DNA of 64,000 bases, taken from positions 1 through 64,000 of the forward strand of contig BBMT01000016.1 in the NCBI GenBank assembly GCA_000755425.1. Reading direction: 5' to 3'. The notes beneath the pieces are model-generated. The model worked only from the letters and a program-made list of their open reading frames with translations. It was not told the origin of the DNA and did not search any database. This DNA is from Vibrio maritimus. GTDB taxonomy: Bacteria > Pseudomonadota > Gammaproteobacteria > Enterobacterales > Vibrionaceae. This document shows, piece by piece, positions 28,030 through 39,414 of the stretch. The translations under genes were made by a program, and so were the position numbers. Within the stretch, counting starts at the first letter, position 1. Each line of letters opens with the position of its first letter.

Positions 28030-29632
28030 ATGAACCAGTACGTGAATGACCCATCCAATTATCAACTGTTGATCAAAAATCTCCTGTTCTCCCCTGTTGC
28101 TTTCGATCCAGACCAAGAAATCATCTACGCCAACTACCGACGCCACAGCTATCAAACCTTCCATGACCGCGTGAGGCAACTTGCCAACGCCCTAACCCAT
28201 ATGGGCGTTAAAAAAAGGCGATACCGTGGCAGTAATGGACTATGACTCGCACCGTTACCTAGAGTGCTACTTCGCGATTCCTATGATTGGCGCCAAGCTG
28301 CATATGATTAACGTTCGTCTCTCTCCAGAGCAAATTCTTTATACCATTGACCACGCGGAAGACGATGTACTGCTCATCCATGAAGAGTTTTTACCGATCT
28401 TGGATCAAATCAAAGGGCGCATCGACACCATCAACGATTACGTGGTACTTCGTGATGAAGGCGACTGTGAATATGAGCAGCGATTGGCGGCGCAATCTAC
28501 CGAGTTTGACTTTCCTGACTTTGATGAGAACACAGTTGCCACTACCTTCTACACTACAGGTACAACAGGGATGCCAAAGGGGGTGTTCTTTACTCACCGT
28601 CAATTGGTGCTGCATACCCTAGGAATTCTAAGCTCTCTTGGCACCAATGCGGTTCAAGGCCGGCTGCATCAAGGCGACATCTACATGCCTATTACACCAA
28701 TGTTTCATGTTCACGCTTGGGGTCTACCATATATGGCCACTATGCTTGGCATCAAACAGGTCTATCCGGGTAAATATATTCCAGATGTATTGCTTGGCCT
28801 TATTGAACAAGAAAAAGTGACCTTCTCACACTGCGTACCCACCATCTTGCACTTGCTACTCAACTCACCTAAATCTTCCTCAGTGGATTTATCGGGATGG
28901 AAAGTCGTGATTGGGGGCGCTGCATTACCAAAAGCACTTTGTCAGGCAGCATTGGCACGCGATATTGATGTCTTTGCCGGGTATGGCATGAGTGAGACCG
29001 GTCCAATCCTATCGATAGTGCAACTCACCCCTGAACATCTTGAACGTGACATGGACACTCAAGCAGAATACCGGGCGAAAACAGGTAAAAAAGTCGCGAT
29101 GGTCGAAGTTGAGATCGTCGATGAACAAATGGAGCCTCTCGCACACGATGGCGAAACCACAGGCGAAATAGTCGTGAGAGCTCCTTGGCTTACACCGAGT
29201 TACTACAAAGACAATAAGAACTCTAAGGCGCTGTGGCGAGGTGGTTACTTACATACTGGCGATGTAGCAACCATCGACCAGGAAGGATTTATAAAAATCA
29301 CTGACCGCGTGAAAGATATGATTAAAATCTCAGGCGAATGGGTAAGCTCCCTTGAACTTGAGGACATTCTTCATCAACACAAAGCCGTATCTGAAGCTGC
29401 TGTGATTGGCATGCCACACAATAAATGGGGCGAAGTTCCTCTGGCTCTAATCACCCTTAAGCCCGATCAAACGGTGACGGAAAAAGAACTGTTAGGGTTT
29501 GCCAAAGGTTTTATCACCAAAGGCATCCTCGCTCGAGAGGCGCTACTAATGAAGATTAAGTTTGTCGATGCCATTGCTAAGACCAGCGTTGGGAAAGTCG
29601 ATAAGAAAGAGCTGAGAAAATTGTATCTATAA
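28030..29632 (+). CDS. AMP-dependent acyl-CoA synthetase (one apparent frameshift)
   Basis: Activates a carboxylic acid to acyl-CoA via acyl-AMP. Corrected length 533 residues. P-loop TTGTTGMPKG, TPMFHVHAWG, YGMSETGP, GYLHTGDVA, the hinge with ITDRVKDMIKISGEWV, and catalytic Lys in KTSVGKVDKKEL. It belongs to the medium-chain/AlkK-DmdB-like group rather than acetyl-CoA synthetase; the actual acid is unknown. The frame is broken by one extra A in the run at 28210-28216 (seven A where six are expected); this is an insertion, unlike most other breaks. Confidence 0.87.
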
Positions 29633-29656
29633 CGTGCACCTTTAACGAGCGAGCAT

Positions 29657-29687
29657 AAAAAAATGCAGCCTCAAAGGCTGCATTTTT
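29657..29687. terminator. Bidirectional terminator between the acyl-CoA synthetase gene and luxU
   Basis: ATGCAGCC / GGCTGCAT with a 5-base loop, flanked by A-run and T-run, between convergent genes. Confidence 0.85.
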
Positions 29688-29708
29688 ACGTTTGGTACCT
29701 CTGAAGCG

Positions 29709-30059
29709 CTAGGCTTCTATCGTCTCAAGGTAGCTAACATAAGTGGTGTGTGTGTTAGCAAGCAGTGCCAGCACTTGGTCAATCAGGGCTTGATCTTCCA
29801 CGAGCGCGTTTTGCTTAGATTTTGCATCAATTTGGATCGCAAGTTGGCATAAAGGCTCAGCACCAAAACTGGCGGCGCTGCTCTTGAGTGCGTGGCATAT
29901 TTCCGCTAGCAACTCCATTTTCTCGCTAAGTGAGCCTTCACTAAGCTGACTTTGATACGTCACCAACTCACCCGTAAATATTCCCAGTAAAATAGGAATA
30001 TTACTCACGCCAATTTCGTTGGTAAGTTGCTCTACTCGATCTTGATTCATAAACGTCAT
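29709..30059 (-). CDS. luxU: Quorum-sensing phosphorelay protein LuxU
   Basis: 116-residue histidine phosphotransfer (HPt) protein. The phospho-accepting His is in [14 protein letters not shown] (His56). Shuttles phosphate between the hybrid quorum-sensing kinases and LuxO. The ATG overlaps the luxO stop by 4 bases (ATGA), so the two are translationally coupled. Confidence 0.92.
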   Translation of the reverse strand: MTFMNQDRVEQLTNEIGVSNIPILLGIFTGELVTYQSQLSEGSLSEKMELLAEICHALKSSAASFGAEPLCQLAIQIDAKSKQNALVEDQALIDQVLALLANTHTTYVSYLETIEA

Positions 30060-31456
30060 GCTTTGGTCTCACTCGCATTCCATGCTTGGATTTTTCTATA
30101 AATAGTCGATGGACTTACGTCCAGATACTTTGCCGCCTGTGGGATGTTGCCATCACAAGCCTCTATGGCCTGCTCAATAGTGCGTCGCTCAGTTTGCCAT
30201 AGCGGCACAATATCTTGTGGGCCAAATGACGAGACCGTGATCGATGATGCGGTTGGTTTCACGACGACCAAAGGCTCATTCAACGGTGGCGGCAGCATAT
30301 CTAGCGTGATCTCTTTACCGTGGTTAAGTACCACGACATTTCGTAACACATTTTGCAATTGACGTACGTTACCCGGCCACTCGTAGTGGATGAAGCGTTC
30401 AATCACATCTTGAGAAAAGCGCACAAAGCTCTTCCCTTCCTCATGGGACATGAAGCCCAACAACGAGTAGGCAATTTCGATCACGTCTTCTTCACGATCA
30501 CGAAGCGGCGGCAGGTGCAATGGGATCACATACAAACGGTAGTACAAGTCTTCCCTAAACCGCCCTTCTTGTACCTCTTTCCAAGGGTCGCGGTTGGTCG
30601 CACACACAAAGCGCACGTCCACTTTCTTCATACGTGAAGAGCCCACTTTTTGGAAAGTACCGGTTTGGATAAAGCGCAGCAATTTGGTTTGCAGTTCGAG
30701 ATCCATCTCGCACAACTCATCAAGAAACAGTGTGCCGCCATCGGCAAGCTCAGCCGCACCTTGTCTATCAACCGCAGCACCAGTAAAGGCACCTTTAACG
30801 TGACCAAACAGCTCACTTTCAATCAGATCTTTAGGGATCGCCGCACAGTTAATTGCGATAAATGGCTTGTCACCGCGTTTACTCGCAGCGTGTATGGCTT
30901 CGGCACATACCTCTTTACCGGTACCACTCTCACCGGTAATAAAAATACTGGCTTTACTGGATGCGGCGGAGTCGATAGTGCGATATACAGCTTGCATCGG
31001 CTGACTACTGCCGATGAAGCCTTGATAACTTGGGCTACCCGTATCGTTGATTTCATCACGCAGTTTAGAAGCTTTGCGAATCGCATTGGTTACGGTTACG
31101 CGCAGACGATCAGCCTCACAAGGCTTAATCAAAAAGTCTTGGGCACCGTGCTGCATCGCATCGACCGCGATATCAATAGAACCGTGCGCTGTCATAAAGA
31201 TGATAGGCACGTCTGGATGAGATTGTTTCACTGCGTCCAAAACATCCATCCCCGTCATATCGGGAAGACGCAGATCAAGAAGTATCAGATCGGGTGTCCG
31301 ATGCTGTAAGCTTTGAATCGCATCGCGGCCATTGCCAACGATATTGATGTCGATCCCCAATGGAGAAAGATACGAGCGATATAAAGCCGCAACGGAGGCC
31401 GTATCTTCTACCATCAGTAGGTAGCGAGACTTCGGCTCGTCGAATAAAGGTTGCAT
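30056..31456 (-). CDS. luxO: Quorum-sensing sigma-54-dependent response regulator LuxO
   Basis: 466 residues, intact. Receiver domain with phospho-acceptor Asp61 in [16 protein letters not shown]+ domain with Walker A GESGTGKE, sigma-54 contact loop GAFTGA, Walker [13 protein letters not shown], and a C-terminal Fis-type HTH ([20 protein letters not shown]). At low cell density LuxO-P activates small RNA genes (qrr) with sigma-54. Adjacent to luxU and uvrB as in other vibrios. Confidence 0.96.
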   Translation of the reverse strand: MQPLFDEPKSRYLLMVEDTASVAALYRSYLSPLGIDINIVGNGRDAIQSLQHRTPDLILLDLRLPDMTGMDVLDAVKQSHPDVPIIFMTAHGSIDIAVDAMQHGAQDFLIKPCEADRLRVTVTNAIRKASKLRDEINDTGSPSYQGFIGSSQPMQAVYRTIDSAASSKASIFITGESGTGKEVCAEAIHAASKRGDKPFIAINCAAIPKDLIESELFGHVKGAFTGAAVDRQGAAELADGGTLFLDELCEMDLELQTKLLRFIQTGTFQKVGSSRMKKVDVRFVCATNRDPWKEVQEGRFREDLYYRLYVIPLHLPPLRDREEDVIEIAYSLLGFMSHEEGKSFVRFSQDVIERFIHYEWPGNVRQLQNVLRNVVVLNHGKEITLDMLPPPLNEPLVVVKPTASSITVSSFGPQDIVPLWQTERRTIEQAIEACDGNIPQAAKYLDVSPSTIYRKIQAWNASETKA

Positions 31457-31602
31457 AAATCCTAGCTAACTGTTGTTTTATTATGTTTGCTTTATTTGGT
31501 TACTCTATAAGCATATTCGCATTTTGCAATTATTGACTAAGAAAAACCATTTTTATTTTACTGCTTAAAGCTTGAGCAGCCTACCAGACTGCTCAAAGCT
31601 TG
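31457..31602. other. luxO-uvrB intergenic region, no qrr1 seen
   Basis: 146 bases, AT-rich. From my knowledge of vibrios the small RNA qrr1 lies beside luxO, but neither its conserved core (CTAGCCAACTGACGTTGTTA) nor a -24/-12 promoter is found. A weak resemblance, CTAGCTAACTGTTGTT, begins near 31465. An inverted repeat at 31567-31602 (AGCTTGAGCAG / CTGCTCAAAGCT) is probably the uvrB terminator. Confidence 0.5.
31567..31602 (-). terminator. Probable uvrB terminator
   Basis: GC-containing stem of about 11 pairs with a 9-base loop directly after the uvrB stop. The downstream T-tract on the minus strand is interrupted, so efficiency is uncertain. Confidence 0.45.
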
Positions 31603-33633
31603 TTAACTGTTAGCGATGAAGTGTTGTCTAAGTTTTTCTATTTCATCACGTTTTTCTGCAGCTAGTTCAAATTCTAAGTTCTGAGCATGCTGATACATTT
31701 CCCCTTCGAGCTTGAGAATTTGTTTTTCGAGATCTTGTGAGGATAGCGCCACATAAGCTTGAGAAGGCTCGGCGACCTTGGAAAGCGGTACCTGTTTGCC
31801 TTTCTTCGGCTTACCACCTTTAACCACGCCACCAATTTCCATGATGTCTTTGATGTTGCGTTTAAGCGCAGTAGGTACCAGCCCCATTTTTTCATTGTAA
31901 GCATGCTGCTTTTCACGGCGACGAGAGGTTTCGTCGATGGCTTTTTGCATCGACTTAGTGATCCGGTCACCATATAGAATCGCTTTACCTTTGATGTTAC
32001 GTGCGGCACGACCTATGGTCTGAATCAAAGAGCGTTCTGAGCGCAGGAAACCTTCCTTATCAGCATCAAGGATCGCCACCAGCGACACCTCTGGCATATC
32101 CAAACCCTCTCGAAGCAAGTTAATCCCTACCAGCACATCAAACTCACCTAAACGTAAATCACGAATGATCTCGGTGCGTTCAACGGTATCGATATCTGAG
32201 TGTAAATAGCGGACTTTAACACCGTGCTCATTGAGGTATTCCGTCAAATCCTCAGCCATGCGTTTAGTAAGAGTTGTCACCAGCACACGCTCCTCAATTG
32301 CTGCGCGAGCTTTAGCTTCGGAGAGCAAATCATCCACCTGAGTCGCAACAGGACGCACCTCAATCTCTGGATCCAAGAGACCTGTCGGACGTACTACTTG
32401 GTCGGCAACATCACCGTTCGACTTCTCGAGCTCATAAGCACTTGGTGTCGCCGAAACAAAGATGGTTTGCGGCGAAATCATCTCAAATTCTTCAAACTTC
32501 ATCGGACGATTGTCCAACGCCGAAGGCAAACGGAAACCAAACTCCACGAGTGTCTCTTTTCGAGAGCGGTCACCTTTATACATTGCACCAATTTGCGGCA
32601 CGGTCACGTGTGACTCATCAATAATGAGCAACCCGTCTGCCGGCAAGTAATCGAATAGTGTCGGAGGCGGCTCACCCTCTTTGCGACCACTCAAATAACG
32701 AGAGTAGTTCTCGATGCCTGAACAAAAGCCAAGTTCGTTCATCATCTCAATATCAAACTGAGTACGCTGAGAAATACGCTGCTCTTCAAGTAACTTATTG
32801 TTTTCTTTTAGATAAGTGGCACGACTGGTGAGCTCTTTTTTGATCTCTTCAATCGCATCTAGAATGCGTTCTCGTGGCGTTACATAGTGGGTTTTCGGAT
32901 AGATGGTGTAGCGCGCGATATCGCGCTGGGTAATCACACCCGTCAGCGGGTCGAAAAGACTAATGCAATCAATCTCGTCATCGAACATTTCAAGGCGTAC
33001 CGCTTCTTGATCAGATTCTGCAGGGAAGATATCGATAACTTCACCACGTACGCGAAATTGACCACGTTCAAACGCTACATCGTTGCGAGAGTATTGAAGC
33101 TCCGCAAGTCGAAGTAAGATATCACGCTGGTCGATCACCGCACCGCGTGTCACGTGGAGCATCATCTTCAAGTATGAATCAGGATCGCCTAGACCATAAA
33201 TGGCAGACACTGATGCGACGATAATCGCATCTTTGCGCTCAAGCAGTGCTTTGGTCGCCGACAAACGCATTTGCTCGATGTGAGCGTTCACTGACGCGTC
33301 TTTTTCAATAAACGTGTCAGTGGTCGGTACATACGCCTCTGGCTGATAGTAGTCATAGTAAGAAACAAAGTACTCAACCGCATTATTCGGGAAAAAGGCT
33401 TTCATCTCACCATAAAGCTGTGCGGCGAGGGTTTTGTTTGGTGCCAGTAAAATAGCGGGTCTTTGCGCTTGGGCGATCACGTTGGCTAACGTGAAGGTTT
33501 TACCGGATCCGGTTACCCCGAGCAACGTTTGGTGGGCGAGACCTGAGTCCAAGCCATCGACTAACTGCGCAATTGCGGTAGGTTGGTCTCCTGACGGTTT
33601 GTAATCAGAAACCAATTCAAAGTGTTTTGCCAT
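31603..33633 (-). CDS. uvrB: Excinuclease ABC subunit B
   Basis: 676 residues, intact, the family length. Damage-verifying helicase-like subunit of nucleotide excision repair. Walker A GVTGSGKT, beta-hairpin region [26 protein letters not shown], helicase VI region [13 protein letters not shown], and C-terminal UVR domain ([24 protein letters not shown]) that contacts UvrC. No clear LexA box noticed just upstream. Confidence 0.97.
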   Translation of the reverse strand: MAKHFELVSDYKPSGDQPTAIAQLVDGLDSGLAHQTLLGVTGSGKTFTLANVIAQAQRPAILLAPNKTLAAQLYGEMKAFFPNNAVEYFVSYYDYYQPEAYVPTTDTFIEKDASVNAHIEQMRLSATKALLERKDAIIVASVSAIYGLGDPDSYLKMMLHVTRGAVIDQRDILLRLAELQYSRNDVAFERGQFRVRGEVIDIFPAESDQEAVRLEMFDDEIDCISLFDPLTGVITQRDIARYTIYPKTHYVTPRERILDAIEEIKKELTSRATYLKENNKLLEEQRISQRTQFDIEMMNELGFCSGIENYSRYLSGRKEGEPPPTLFDYLPADGLLIIDESHVTVPQIGAMYKGDRSRKETLVEFGFRLPSALDNRPMKFEEFEMISPQTIFVSATPSAYELEKSNGDVADQVVRPTGLLDPEIEVRPVATQVDDLLSEAKARAAIEERVLVTTLTKRMAEDLTEYLNEHGVKVRYLHSDIDTVERTEIIRDLRLGEFDVLVGINLLREGLDMPEVSLVAILDADKEGFLRSERSLIQTIGRAARNIKGKAILYGDRITKSMQKAIDETSRRREKQHAYNEKMGLVPTALKRNIKDIMEIGGVVKGGKPKKGKQVPLSKVAEPSQAYVALSSQDLEKQILKLEGEMYQHAQNLEFELAAEKRDEIEKLRQHFIANS

Positions 33634-34120
33634 CTATTTGTGTCCCTTATCTGCAACCCTACTATTTGAGCGCTAGCGCTATCAATTTGCAACCTAAAGC
33701 TCGCCTTTATACGCGCAATTTGCTATTGTGTGCACCCAAGCAAAACCCACGTCTACACCAAGCGTTTCAAACCATCCACGGTTTTTCCCCAATCAATCCT
33801 AGCTTAGCTGTTAATAACAATATTCTCATTTTTGACACGCCCAATGCTAACTTTAAAAAATCATTATATTTCAGACACATAATTGATAAATCATTCGGTT
33901 ATTCACACCCCATCAAATGAGTAATTACTCAATTCAACATTCTCTACCGCACAATTAACACATTTATCCACAATTTTGGTGGATAAGTAAAACAACCTTA
34001 TGAGCGATAAGGCTCTCAGGAAAGTAAAGCGTTTTTTGAAGTTTTTTTTGCAGTAATTTTTCAAAAAAACCATTGACTCACACATCTAGGGTAGCTAAGA
34101 TTCGCCCCGCTTAAAGCAAT
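33634..34120. other. AT-rich intergenic region between uvrB and tRNA-Asn
   Basis: No convincing gene. Contains the tRNA promoter (below), a TTATCCAC / GTGGATAA inverted repeat at 33964-33986 in which each arm reads like a DnaA box (TTATCCACA and TTATCCACC), and a small CCTTAT / ATAAGG hairpin at 33996-34012. Confidence 0.4.
34073..34101 (+). promoter_or_regulatory. Sigma-70 promoter of tRNA-Asn
   Basis: TTGACT (34073-34078), a 17-base spacer, TAAGAT (34096-34101), followed by a GC-rich discriminator typical of stringently controlled stable RNA promoters. Confidence 0.75.
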
Positions 34121-34196
34121 TCCCCCTTAGTTCAGTTGGTAGAACGGCGGACTGTTAATCCGTATGTCGCAGGTTCGAGTCCCGCAGGGGGAGCCA
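34121..34196 (+). tRNA. tRNA-Asn (GTT)
   Basis: 76 bases with encoded CCA. Acceptor stem TCCCCCT / AGGGGGA, D-arm TTCAGTTGGTAGAA, anticodon loop CTGTTAA (GTT), T-arm GGTTCGAGTCC. Confidence 0.97.
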
Positions 34197-34202
34197 AATT
34201 CA

Positions 34203-34233
34203 GAAAAAGCCGTGTCGTAAGACGCGGCTTTTT
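34203..34233 (+). terminator. Terminator after tRNA-Asn
   Basis: AAAAAGCCGTGTC / GACGCGGCTTTTT (one wobble), 4-base loop, T-run. Confidence 0.85.
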
Positions 34234-34434
34234 CGTATCTGCGGCTCACAAACTCCTCTCGAATAACAGCCTTTTGGTCTGCTCTCACTCACCCATTTCT
34301 GTACGTCTTTTTTTGTTTTTAGCCCGAATGCCTATACTTTTCGTACAAACGAGCAAAACCATAGATTTCACAGGTTGTTATTCACCGCTCAAAACTGGAT
34401 AATATCGGGATCGGAGCTCTTTACACTTTTTATT

Positions 34435-35016
34435 ATGACCGAATATCTTTTGTTGTTGGTGGGCACAGTACTCGTCAACAATTTCGTACTGGTTAAATTC
34501 CTTGGGTTATGTCCATTTATGGGCGTATCTAAAAAACTCGAGACGGCCATCGGCATGGGTCTTGCGACAACATTCGTACTGACTTTAGCCTCGGTGTGTG
34601 CCTACCTTGTAGAAACTTATGTTCTTGTGCCTCTAGGTATCCAATACCTGCGAACGATGAGTTTTATCCTCGTTATCGCGGTGGTGGTGCAGTTCACGGA
34701 GATGGTGGTACACAAAACCAGCCCTACCCTATACAGGTTACTCGGTATTTTCTTGCCGTTGATCACGACCAACTGTGCCGTGCTAGGTGTCGCTCTGCTT
34801 AACATCAATGAAAACCACAACTTCATCGAATCTATCATCTATGGATTCGGTGCAGCCGTTGGCTTCTCTTTGGTTCTGATCTTATTTGCTTCAATGCGTG
34901 AGCGTATTGCGGCTGCCGATGTACCAGCGCCATTCAAAGGTGCCTCTATCGCAATGATTACCGCAGGACTGATGTCGCTTGCGTTCATGGGCTTTACAGG
35001 ATTGGTGAAACTATAA
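34435..35016 (+). CDS. rnfA: Ion-translocating ferredoxin:NAD+ oxidoreductase subunit RnfA
   Basis: 193 residues from the ATG at 34435; a longer in-frame start was rejected because this gives the exact family length and the expected [11 protein letters not shown]. Six membrane helices, [19 protein letters not shown] and [12 protein letters not shown], which supply membrane Cys residues for an embedded iron-sulfur centre. First gene of rnfABCDGE; stop and rnfB start overlap. Confidence 0.96.
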   Translation: MTEYLLLLVGTVLVNNFVLVKFLGLCPFMGVSKKLETAIGMGLATTFVLTLASVCAYLVETYVLVPLGIQYLRTMSFILVIAVVVQFTEMVVHKTSPTLYRLLGIFLPLITTNCAVLGVALLNINENHNFIESIIYGFGAAVGFSLVLILFASMRERIAAADVPAPFKGASIAMITAGLMSLAFMGFTGLVKL

Positions 35017-35597
35017 TGAGTACCATCCTTATTGCCATCGTTGCTGTTGTTATCCTAGCGGGTCTGTTTGGCGCCGTTCTAGGCTTTGCCTCTATCAAAT
35101 TCAAAGTTGAAGCAGACCCTATTGTCGATCAAATCGATAGTATTCTGCCGCAAACTCAGTGTGGCCAGTGCGGTTACCCAGGTTGTCGCCCTTACGCTGA
35201 AGCAATTGCTAACGGCGATGCGATCAACAAATGTCCTCCGGGTGGCCAACCGACTATTGAAAAGCTTGCAGATTTAATGGGTGTTGAAGTCGAAGATTCG
35301 GCGCACGACGCCGAAAAATCGATTAAAAAAGTCGCCTTTATCCACGAAGACATGTGCATTGGCTGCACCAAATGTATTCAAGCGTGCCCTGTAGACGCCA
35401 TTGTCGGTGGCACTAAAGCACTGCACACGGTTATCAAGGATGAGTGTACCGGCTGTGACCTTTGCGTTGCGCCGTGTCCGACTGATTGTATTGAAATGAT
35501 CCCGGTAGAAACCACCGCGGATACATGGAAATGGCAAATGGATGCTATCCCTGTCGTCAACATTACCGAACCAACGACAGAACAAAACGGTAAGTAG
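35016..35597 (+). CDS. rnfB: Rnf complex subunit RnfB (ferredoxin)
   Basis: 193 residues. N-terminal membrane anchor, a [4Fe-4S] motif [15 protein letters not shown] with the later Cys in INKCPP, then two bacterial ferredoxin motifs [15 protein letters not shown] and [15 protein letters not shown]. Passes electrons within the Rnf complex on the cytoplasmic side. Nine bases before rnfC. Confidence 0.96.
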   Translation: MSTILIAIVAVVILAGLFGAVLGFASIKFKVEADPIVDQIDSILPQTQCGQCGYPGCRPYAEAIANGDAINKCPPGGQPTIEKLADLMGVEVEDSAHDAEKSIKKVAFIHEDMCIGCTKCIQACPVDAIVGGTKALHTVIKDECTGCDLCVAPCPTDCIEMIPVETTADTWKWQMDAIPVVNITEPTTEQNGK

Positions 35598-35605
35598 GGA
35601 GCATT

Positions 35606-38364
35606 ATGTTATCACTCATCGAACAAATTAAATCAGGCTCCCTTTGGGATTTCCCTGGCGGCGTGCACCCGCAAGAAAACAAAACACAGTCTAACCGCAA
35701 TGAGATCGTGCGTGCTGCTGTACCGAGCGAGCTCGTCATTCCTCTAAAACAGCACATTGGTAAACCAGGCGACCTATTGGTAAACATTGGCGATACAGTA
35801 CTTAAAGGTCAGCCACTGAGCCAAGTCAACGCGGCCTTCATGTTGCCTGTTCATGCGCCAACGTCTGGCACCATCAAAGCGATTGAACCTCGCACCATAG
35901 CTCACCCATCGGGTTTGAGTGATTTGTGCATTGTGATTGAAGCGGATGGTGAAGACACCTGGACTGAACTTTCTCCGGTTGAAGACTACCGTGCACTTGA
36001 GCCAGACGCGCTCATCGAAACCATTCGACTTGCTGGTATCTCCGGCATGGGCGGTGCGGGCTTCCCAACCGCGAAGAAAATCCAATCTGGTCTTCAGCGC
36101 ACTGAAATCTTAATCCTTAACGCTGCTGAGTGTGAGCCCTACATCACGGCAGACGATCGCTTAATGCAAGATTGCGCCGATGAAGTGATTGAAGGTATCA
36201 ACATCCTCAAGCACATGCTTAAGCCAAAGCTGACCATCATCGGTATTGAAGATAACAAGCCTGAAGCAATAAAAGCATTAGAGAAAGCTGCTACGAGCGA
36301 AGACATTGTGATCCGTGTGATCCCAACCAAATACCCTTCTGGTGGTGAAAAGCAGCTCATCAAGATCTTAACCAATCTTGAAGTACCAGTTGGTGGCATT
36401 CCTGCTGATATTGGCCTCATGGTACAAAACATCGGCTCGGCGTTCGCAATTAAGCGTGCCGTTTGCCAAGGTGAGCCGCTGATTGAGCGTGTTGTCACAC
36501 TCACTGGCAAAACCTTCAAACAGCCACGCAACGTCTGGACGCGCATTGGTACGCCAGTACAAGCGCTGCTTGATGAGTTTGGTTACAAAGCAGACAAGAA
36601 GTCACAGCGCCTAATCATGGGCGGTCCAATGATGGGTTTTACCCTCCCGCACGCCAATGTCCCAATCACTAAAACGGCGAACTGTATTTTAGCCCCAACG
36701 TTTCGCGAGATTGATCCTCGCTCTCACGAGATCGCTTGTATTCGTTGTAGTCAGTGTGCCGAAGCTTGTCCTGCATCTTTGCTACCACAACAATTGCAGT
36801 GGTACGCAAAATCGCAAGAATACGACAAATGCGAAGAGCTGAACCTTAAAGATTGTATCGAATGCGGGGCGTGTGCGTTCGTTTGTCCAAGCGAAATCCC
36901 GCTTGTTCAATACTATCGTCAGGCTAAAGCCGAAATCCGCACTCGTAAGCAAGATGCCGATGCTGCTGAACGCGCTAAAGTCCGCTTTGAAGAGAAAAAA
37001 GCTCGCATGGAGCGTGACAAAGCGGAACGCGAGAATCGATTCAAGAAAGCCGCTGATGATCGCCGCAAGCAGATGAGTAAGTCTGGCGGAGACGACGCTA
37101 TCGCTGCTGCAATTGAGCGCGTCAAAGCGCAGAAAGCCAAAGCTGAAACCACTAGTGAAGTGAAACCAGCGGTTGCTGCTGCTATTGCTCGCGCTAAAGC
37201 TAAGCAGGCGGAAGCGGCCAAGCAAGCTCAAGCTGAACCAGACAATTCAGAAATGGCGAAACTGCGCGAAGAGCGTAAGCGCCAAGCAAGAGAGCGTAAA
37301 GCTGAGAAAGCGTCAGCGGCAGAAGACGTGACTGCTGAAACCAGCGCAGATGTCGATCCGAAAAAAGCTGCGATTGCTGCAGCCTTAGCTCGTGCGAAAG
37401 CCAAGAAAGCCGCACAGCAGCAAGATGCACCTTCTGATTCAGACAGCCAAGAATCAAAAAAGATGCAGTAGCCGCGGCGATTGCTCGTGCGAAAGCACGT
37501 AAGCAAGCAGCGCAAACCGAAACAACAGAAAACGAAGCTGCACCAGAAAATGATGCTAAGAAGGAAGCTGTCGCGGCTGCAATCGCTCGCGCGAAAGCCC
37601 GTAAGCAAAGCACTCAATCAGCATCAACTGAAACAGAATCCTTGGAAAAAGATAGCGAAGCACCTTCTTCCGAGGATCCTAAGAAAGCAGCCGTTGCTGC
37701 CGCTATCGCTCGCGCTAAAGCTCGCAAACAAGCCGTTCAAGCTGAGCCGGAAGAAGCAAAAAGCGAAACGCCAGCCTCTGAGGCAGACGATCCTAAGAAA
37801 GCGGCAGTCGCTGCCGCTATCGCGCGTGCTAAAGCTCGTAAACAAGCCGCTCAGGTTGAGCCGGAAGAAGCGAATAGCGAAGCACCAGCGTCTGAGGCAG
37901 ACGATCCTAAAAAAGCTGCAGTCGCTGCTGCTATTGCTCGCGCGAAAGCTCGTAAACAAGCTGCTCAGGTTGAGCCAGAAGAAGCGAAAAGCGAAACGCC
38001 AGCGTCTGAAGCAGACGATCCTAAAAAAGCTGCCGTAGCTGCTGCTATCGCGCGAGCTAAAGCTCGTAAACAAGCCGCTCAAGCTGAACCTGAAAAAATG
38101 GCAAGCGAAACACCAGCTTCTGAAGCGGAAGATCCGAAGAAAGCAGCAGTAGCCGCGGCGGTTGCACGCGCTAAAGCTCGCAAGCAAGCAGCTCAAACTG
38201 AACCTGAAAAAGCAGAATCAGCACAACCTGAACAACCTAAAGAAGTGGCGACTGAGACGGCAACTTCGGAGTCGGACGATCCAAAAAAGGCCGCTGTCGC
38301 TGCCGCAATTGCGCGCGCGAAAGCAAGAAAACGCCAACAAGAACAAAATAAGGAGAACAACTAG
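35606..38364 (+). CDS. rnfC: Rnf complex subunit RnfC with long C-terminal repeat tail (one apparent frameshift)
   Basis: Corrected length about 919 residues. Residues 1-435 are the usual NADH/FMN and iron-sulfur part: [30 protein letters not shown], then [13 protein letters not shown] and [16 protein letters not shown]. After a charged coiled-coil linker comes a tail of about eleven units with the core [19 protein letters not shown], period about 38 residues. One A is missing in the run at 37456-37461; without repair the tail would be lost at about residue 620. The stop overlaps the GTG of rnfD. Confidence 0.93.
37090..38350 (+). repeat. Tandem coding repeats in the rnfC tail
   Basis: About eleven copies of an alanine/lysine unit ([15 protein letters not shown]). 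The five between about 37670 and 38240 are nearly identical, with 114-117-base period and spacer ([16 protein letters not shown]). The earlier copies at 37090-37600 are more diverged and shorter. Confidence 0.9.
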
Positions 38365-39410
38365 TGTCGTTCTTTATTGCTAGCTCTCCACATGCTCATA
38401 GCCGCAAACGTACGCCAGATCTAATGAAAGGCGTAGCGCTGTGTGCACTGCCAGGCCTTGTCGCTCAGACCTATTTCTTTGGTTGGGGCACAATTATCCA
38501 ACTCGCACTAGCGATTATTGTCGGATTGGGACTTGAAGCTGCGGTCATGCTGCTTCGCAAACGCTCCCCTGCTCTAGCGCTTCGTGATTACAGTGCTTTG
38601 GTTACCGCTTGGCTTCTAGCTATTGCCATCCCACCATTATCTCCATGGTGGGTAGTAGTCATTGGTCTACTATTCGCTATCGTCATCGCGAAACATCTTT
38701 ATGGTGGTCTGGGTCAGAATCCATTTAACCCAGCAATGGTGGCCTATGTCGTGCTGCTGATCTCTTTCCCTGTAGAGATGACAAGCTGGATCACGCCAAT
38801 TTCTATCTCAAACGAGCCCGTTGGTTTTGCCGATGCTTTCTCGCTGATTTTCGGCGGCTTTGATATGGATGGCTACTCACTACAGCAAATCCGAACGGGT
38901 ATTGATGGCATCACTATGGCCACACCTCTTGATGCATTCAAAACAGGCATCAGCAATGGTAACACCATGGGTGAAGTGCTAAGCCAGCCAATCTTTGGCA
39001 GTCTCGCTGGCATAGGGTGGGAATGGGTAAACCTGGCTTACCTGGTGGGCGGTTTAGCTCTACTTAAGCTACGCATTATCCAATGGCATATCCCTGTTGC
39101 AATGTTAGTGTCTCTGACGGTAATCAGCGGCTTCTTTGCAATGATTTGGCCTGGCGAAACTGGCTCGCCTCTGCTGCACCTGTTGTCGGGTGCGACTATG
39201 CTTGGTGCGTTCTTTATTGCGACCGATCCAGTTTCTGCATCGACCACAGTAAAAGGTCGCTTGATTTTTGGTGCCTTCGTTGGCTTGATGGTTTTCATCA
39301 TCCGTACTTGGGGCGGTTTCCCTGATGGCGTCGCCTTTGGCGTCCTGCTCGCCAATATGTGCGTACCGCTTATCGATTACTACACCAAACCAAGAACTTA
39401 CGGGCACTGA
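38364..39410 (+). CDS. rnfD: Rnf complex subunit RnfD
   Basis: 348 residues, GTG start whose G is the last base of the rnfC stop. NqrB/RnfD family, about nine membrane helices, with the FMN-attachment threonine in [20 protein letters not shown]. Also [16 protein letters not shown]. Part of the ion-pumping core. Confidence 0.95.
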   Translation: MSFFIASSPHAHSRKRTPDLMKGVALCALPGLVAQTYFFGWGTIIQLALAIIVGLGLEAAVMLLRKRSPALALRDYSALVTAWLLAIAIPPLSPWWVVVIGLLFAIVIAKHLYGGLGQNPFNPAMVAYVVLLISFPVEMTSWITPISISNEPVGFADAFSLIFGGFDMDGYSLQQIRTGIDGITMATPLDAFKTGISNGNTMGEVLSQPIFGSLAGIGWEWVNLAYLVGGLALLKLRIIQWHIPVAMLVSLTVISGFFAMIWPGETGSPLLHLLSGATMLGAFFIATDPVSASTTVKGRLIFGAFVGLMVFIIRTWGGFPDGVAFGVLLANMCVPLIDYYTKPRTYGH

Positions 39411-39414
39411 TATT

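Noticed and set aside
31465-31485. Possible Qrr1 remnant CTAGCTAACTGTTGTT
   Set aside because: Too short, without a sigma-54 promoter or a Qrr terminator; could be chance.
33634-33920. 97-codon open frame upstream of uvrB
   Set aside because: Low-complexity composition, no ribosome site, AT-rich intergenic DNA; no support.
34136-34402. 88-codon open frame starting inside tRNA-Asn
   Set aside because: Overlaps the tRNA and its terminator; a chance frame.
37624-38196. Long open frames on the opposite strand and in other frames of the rnfC tail
   Set aside because: They arise from the repeated Ala/Lys codons; no start signals and biased composition.
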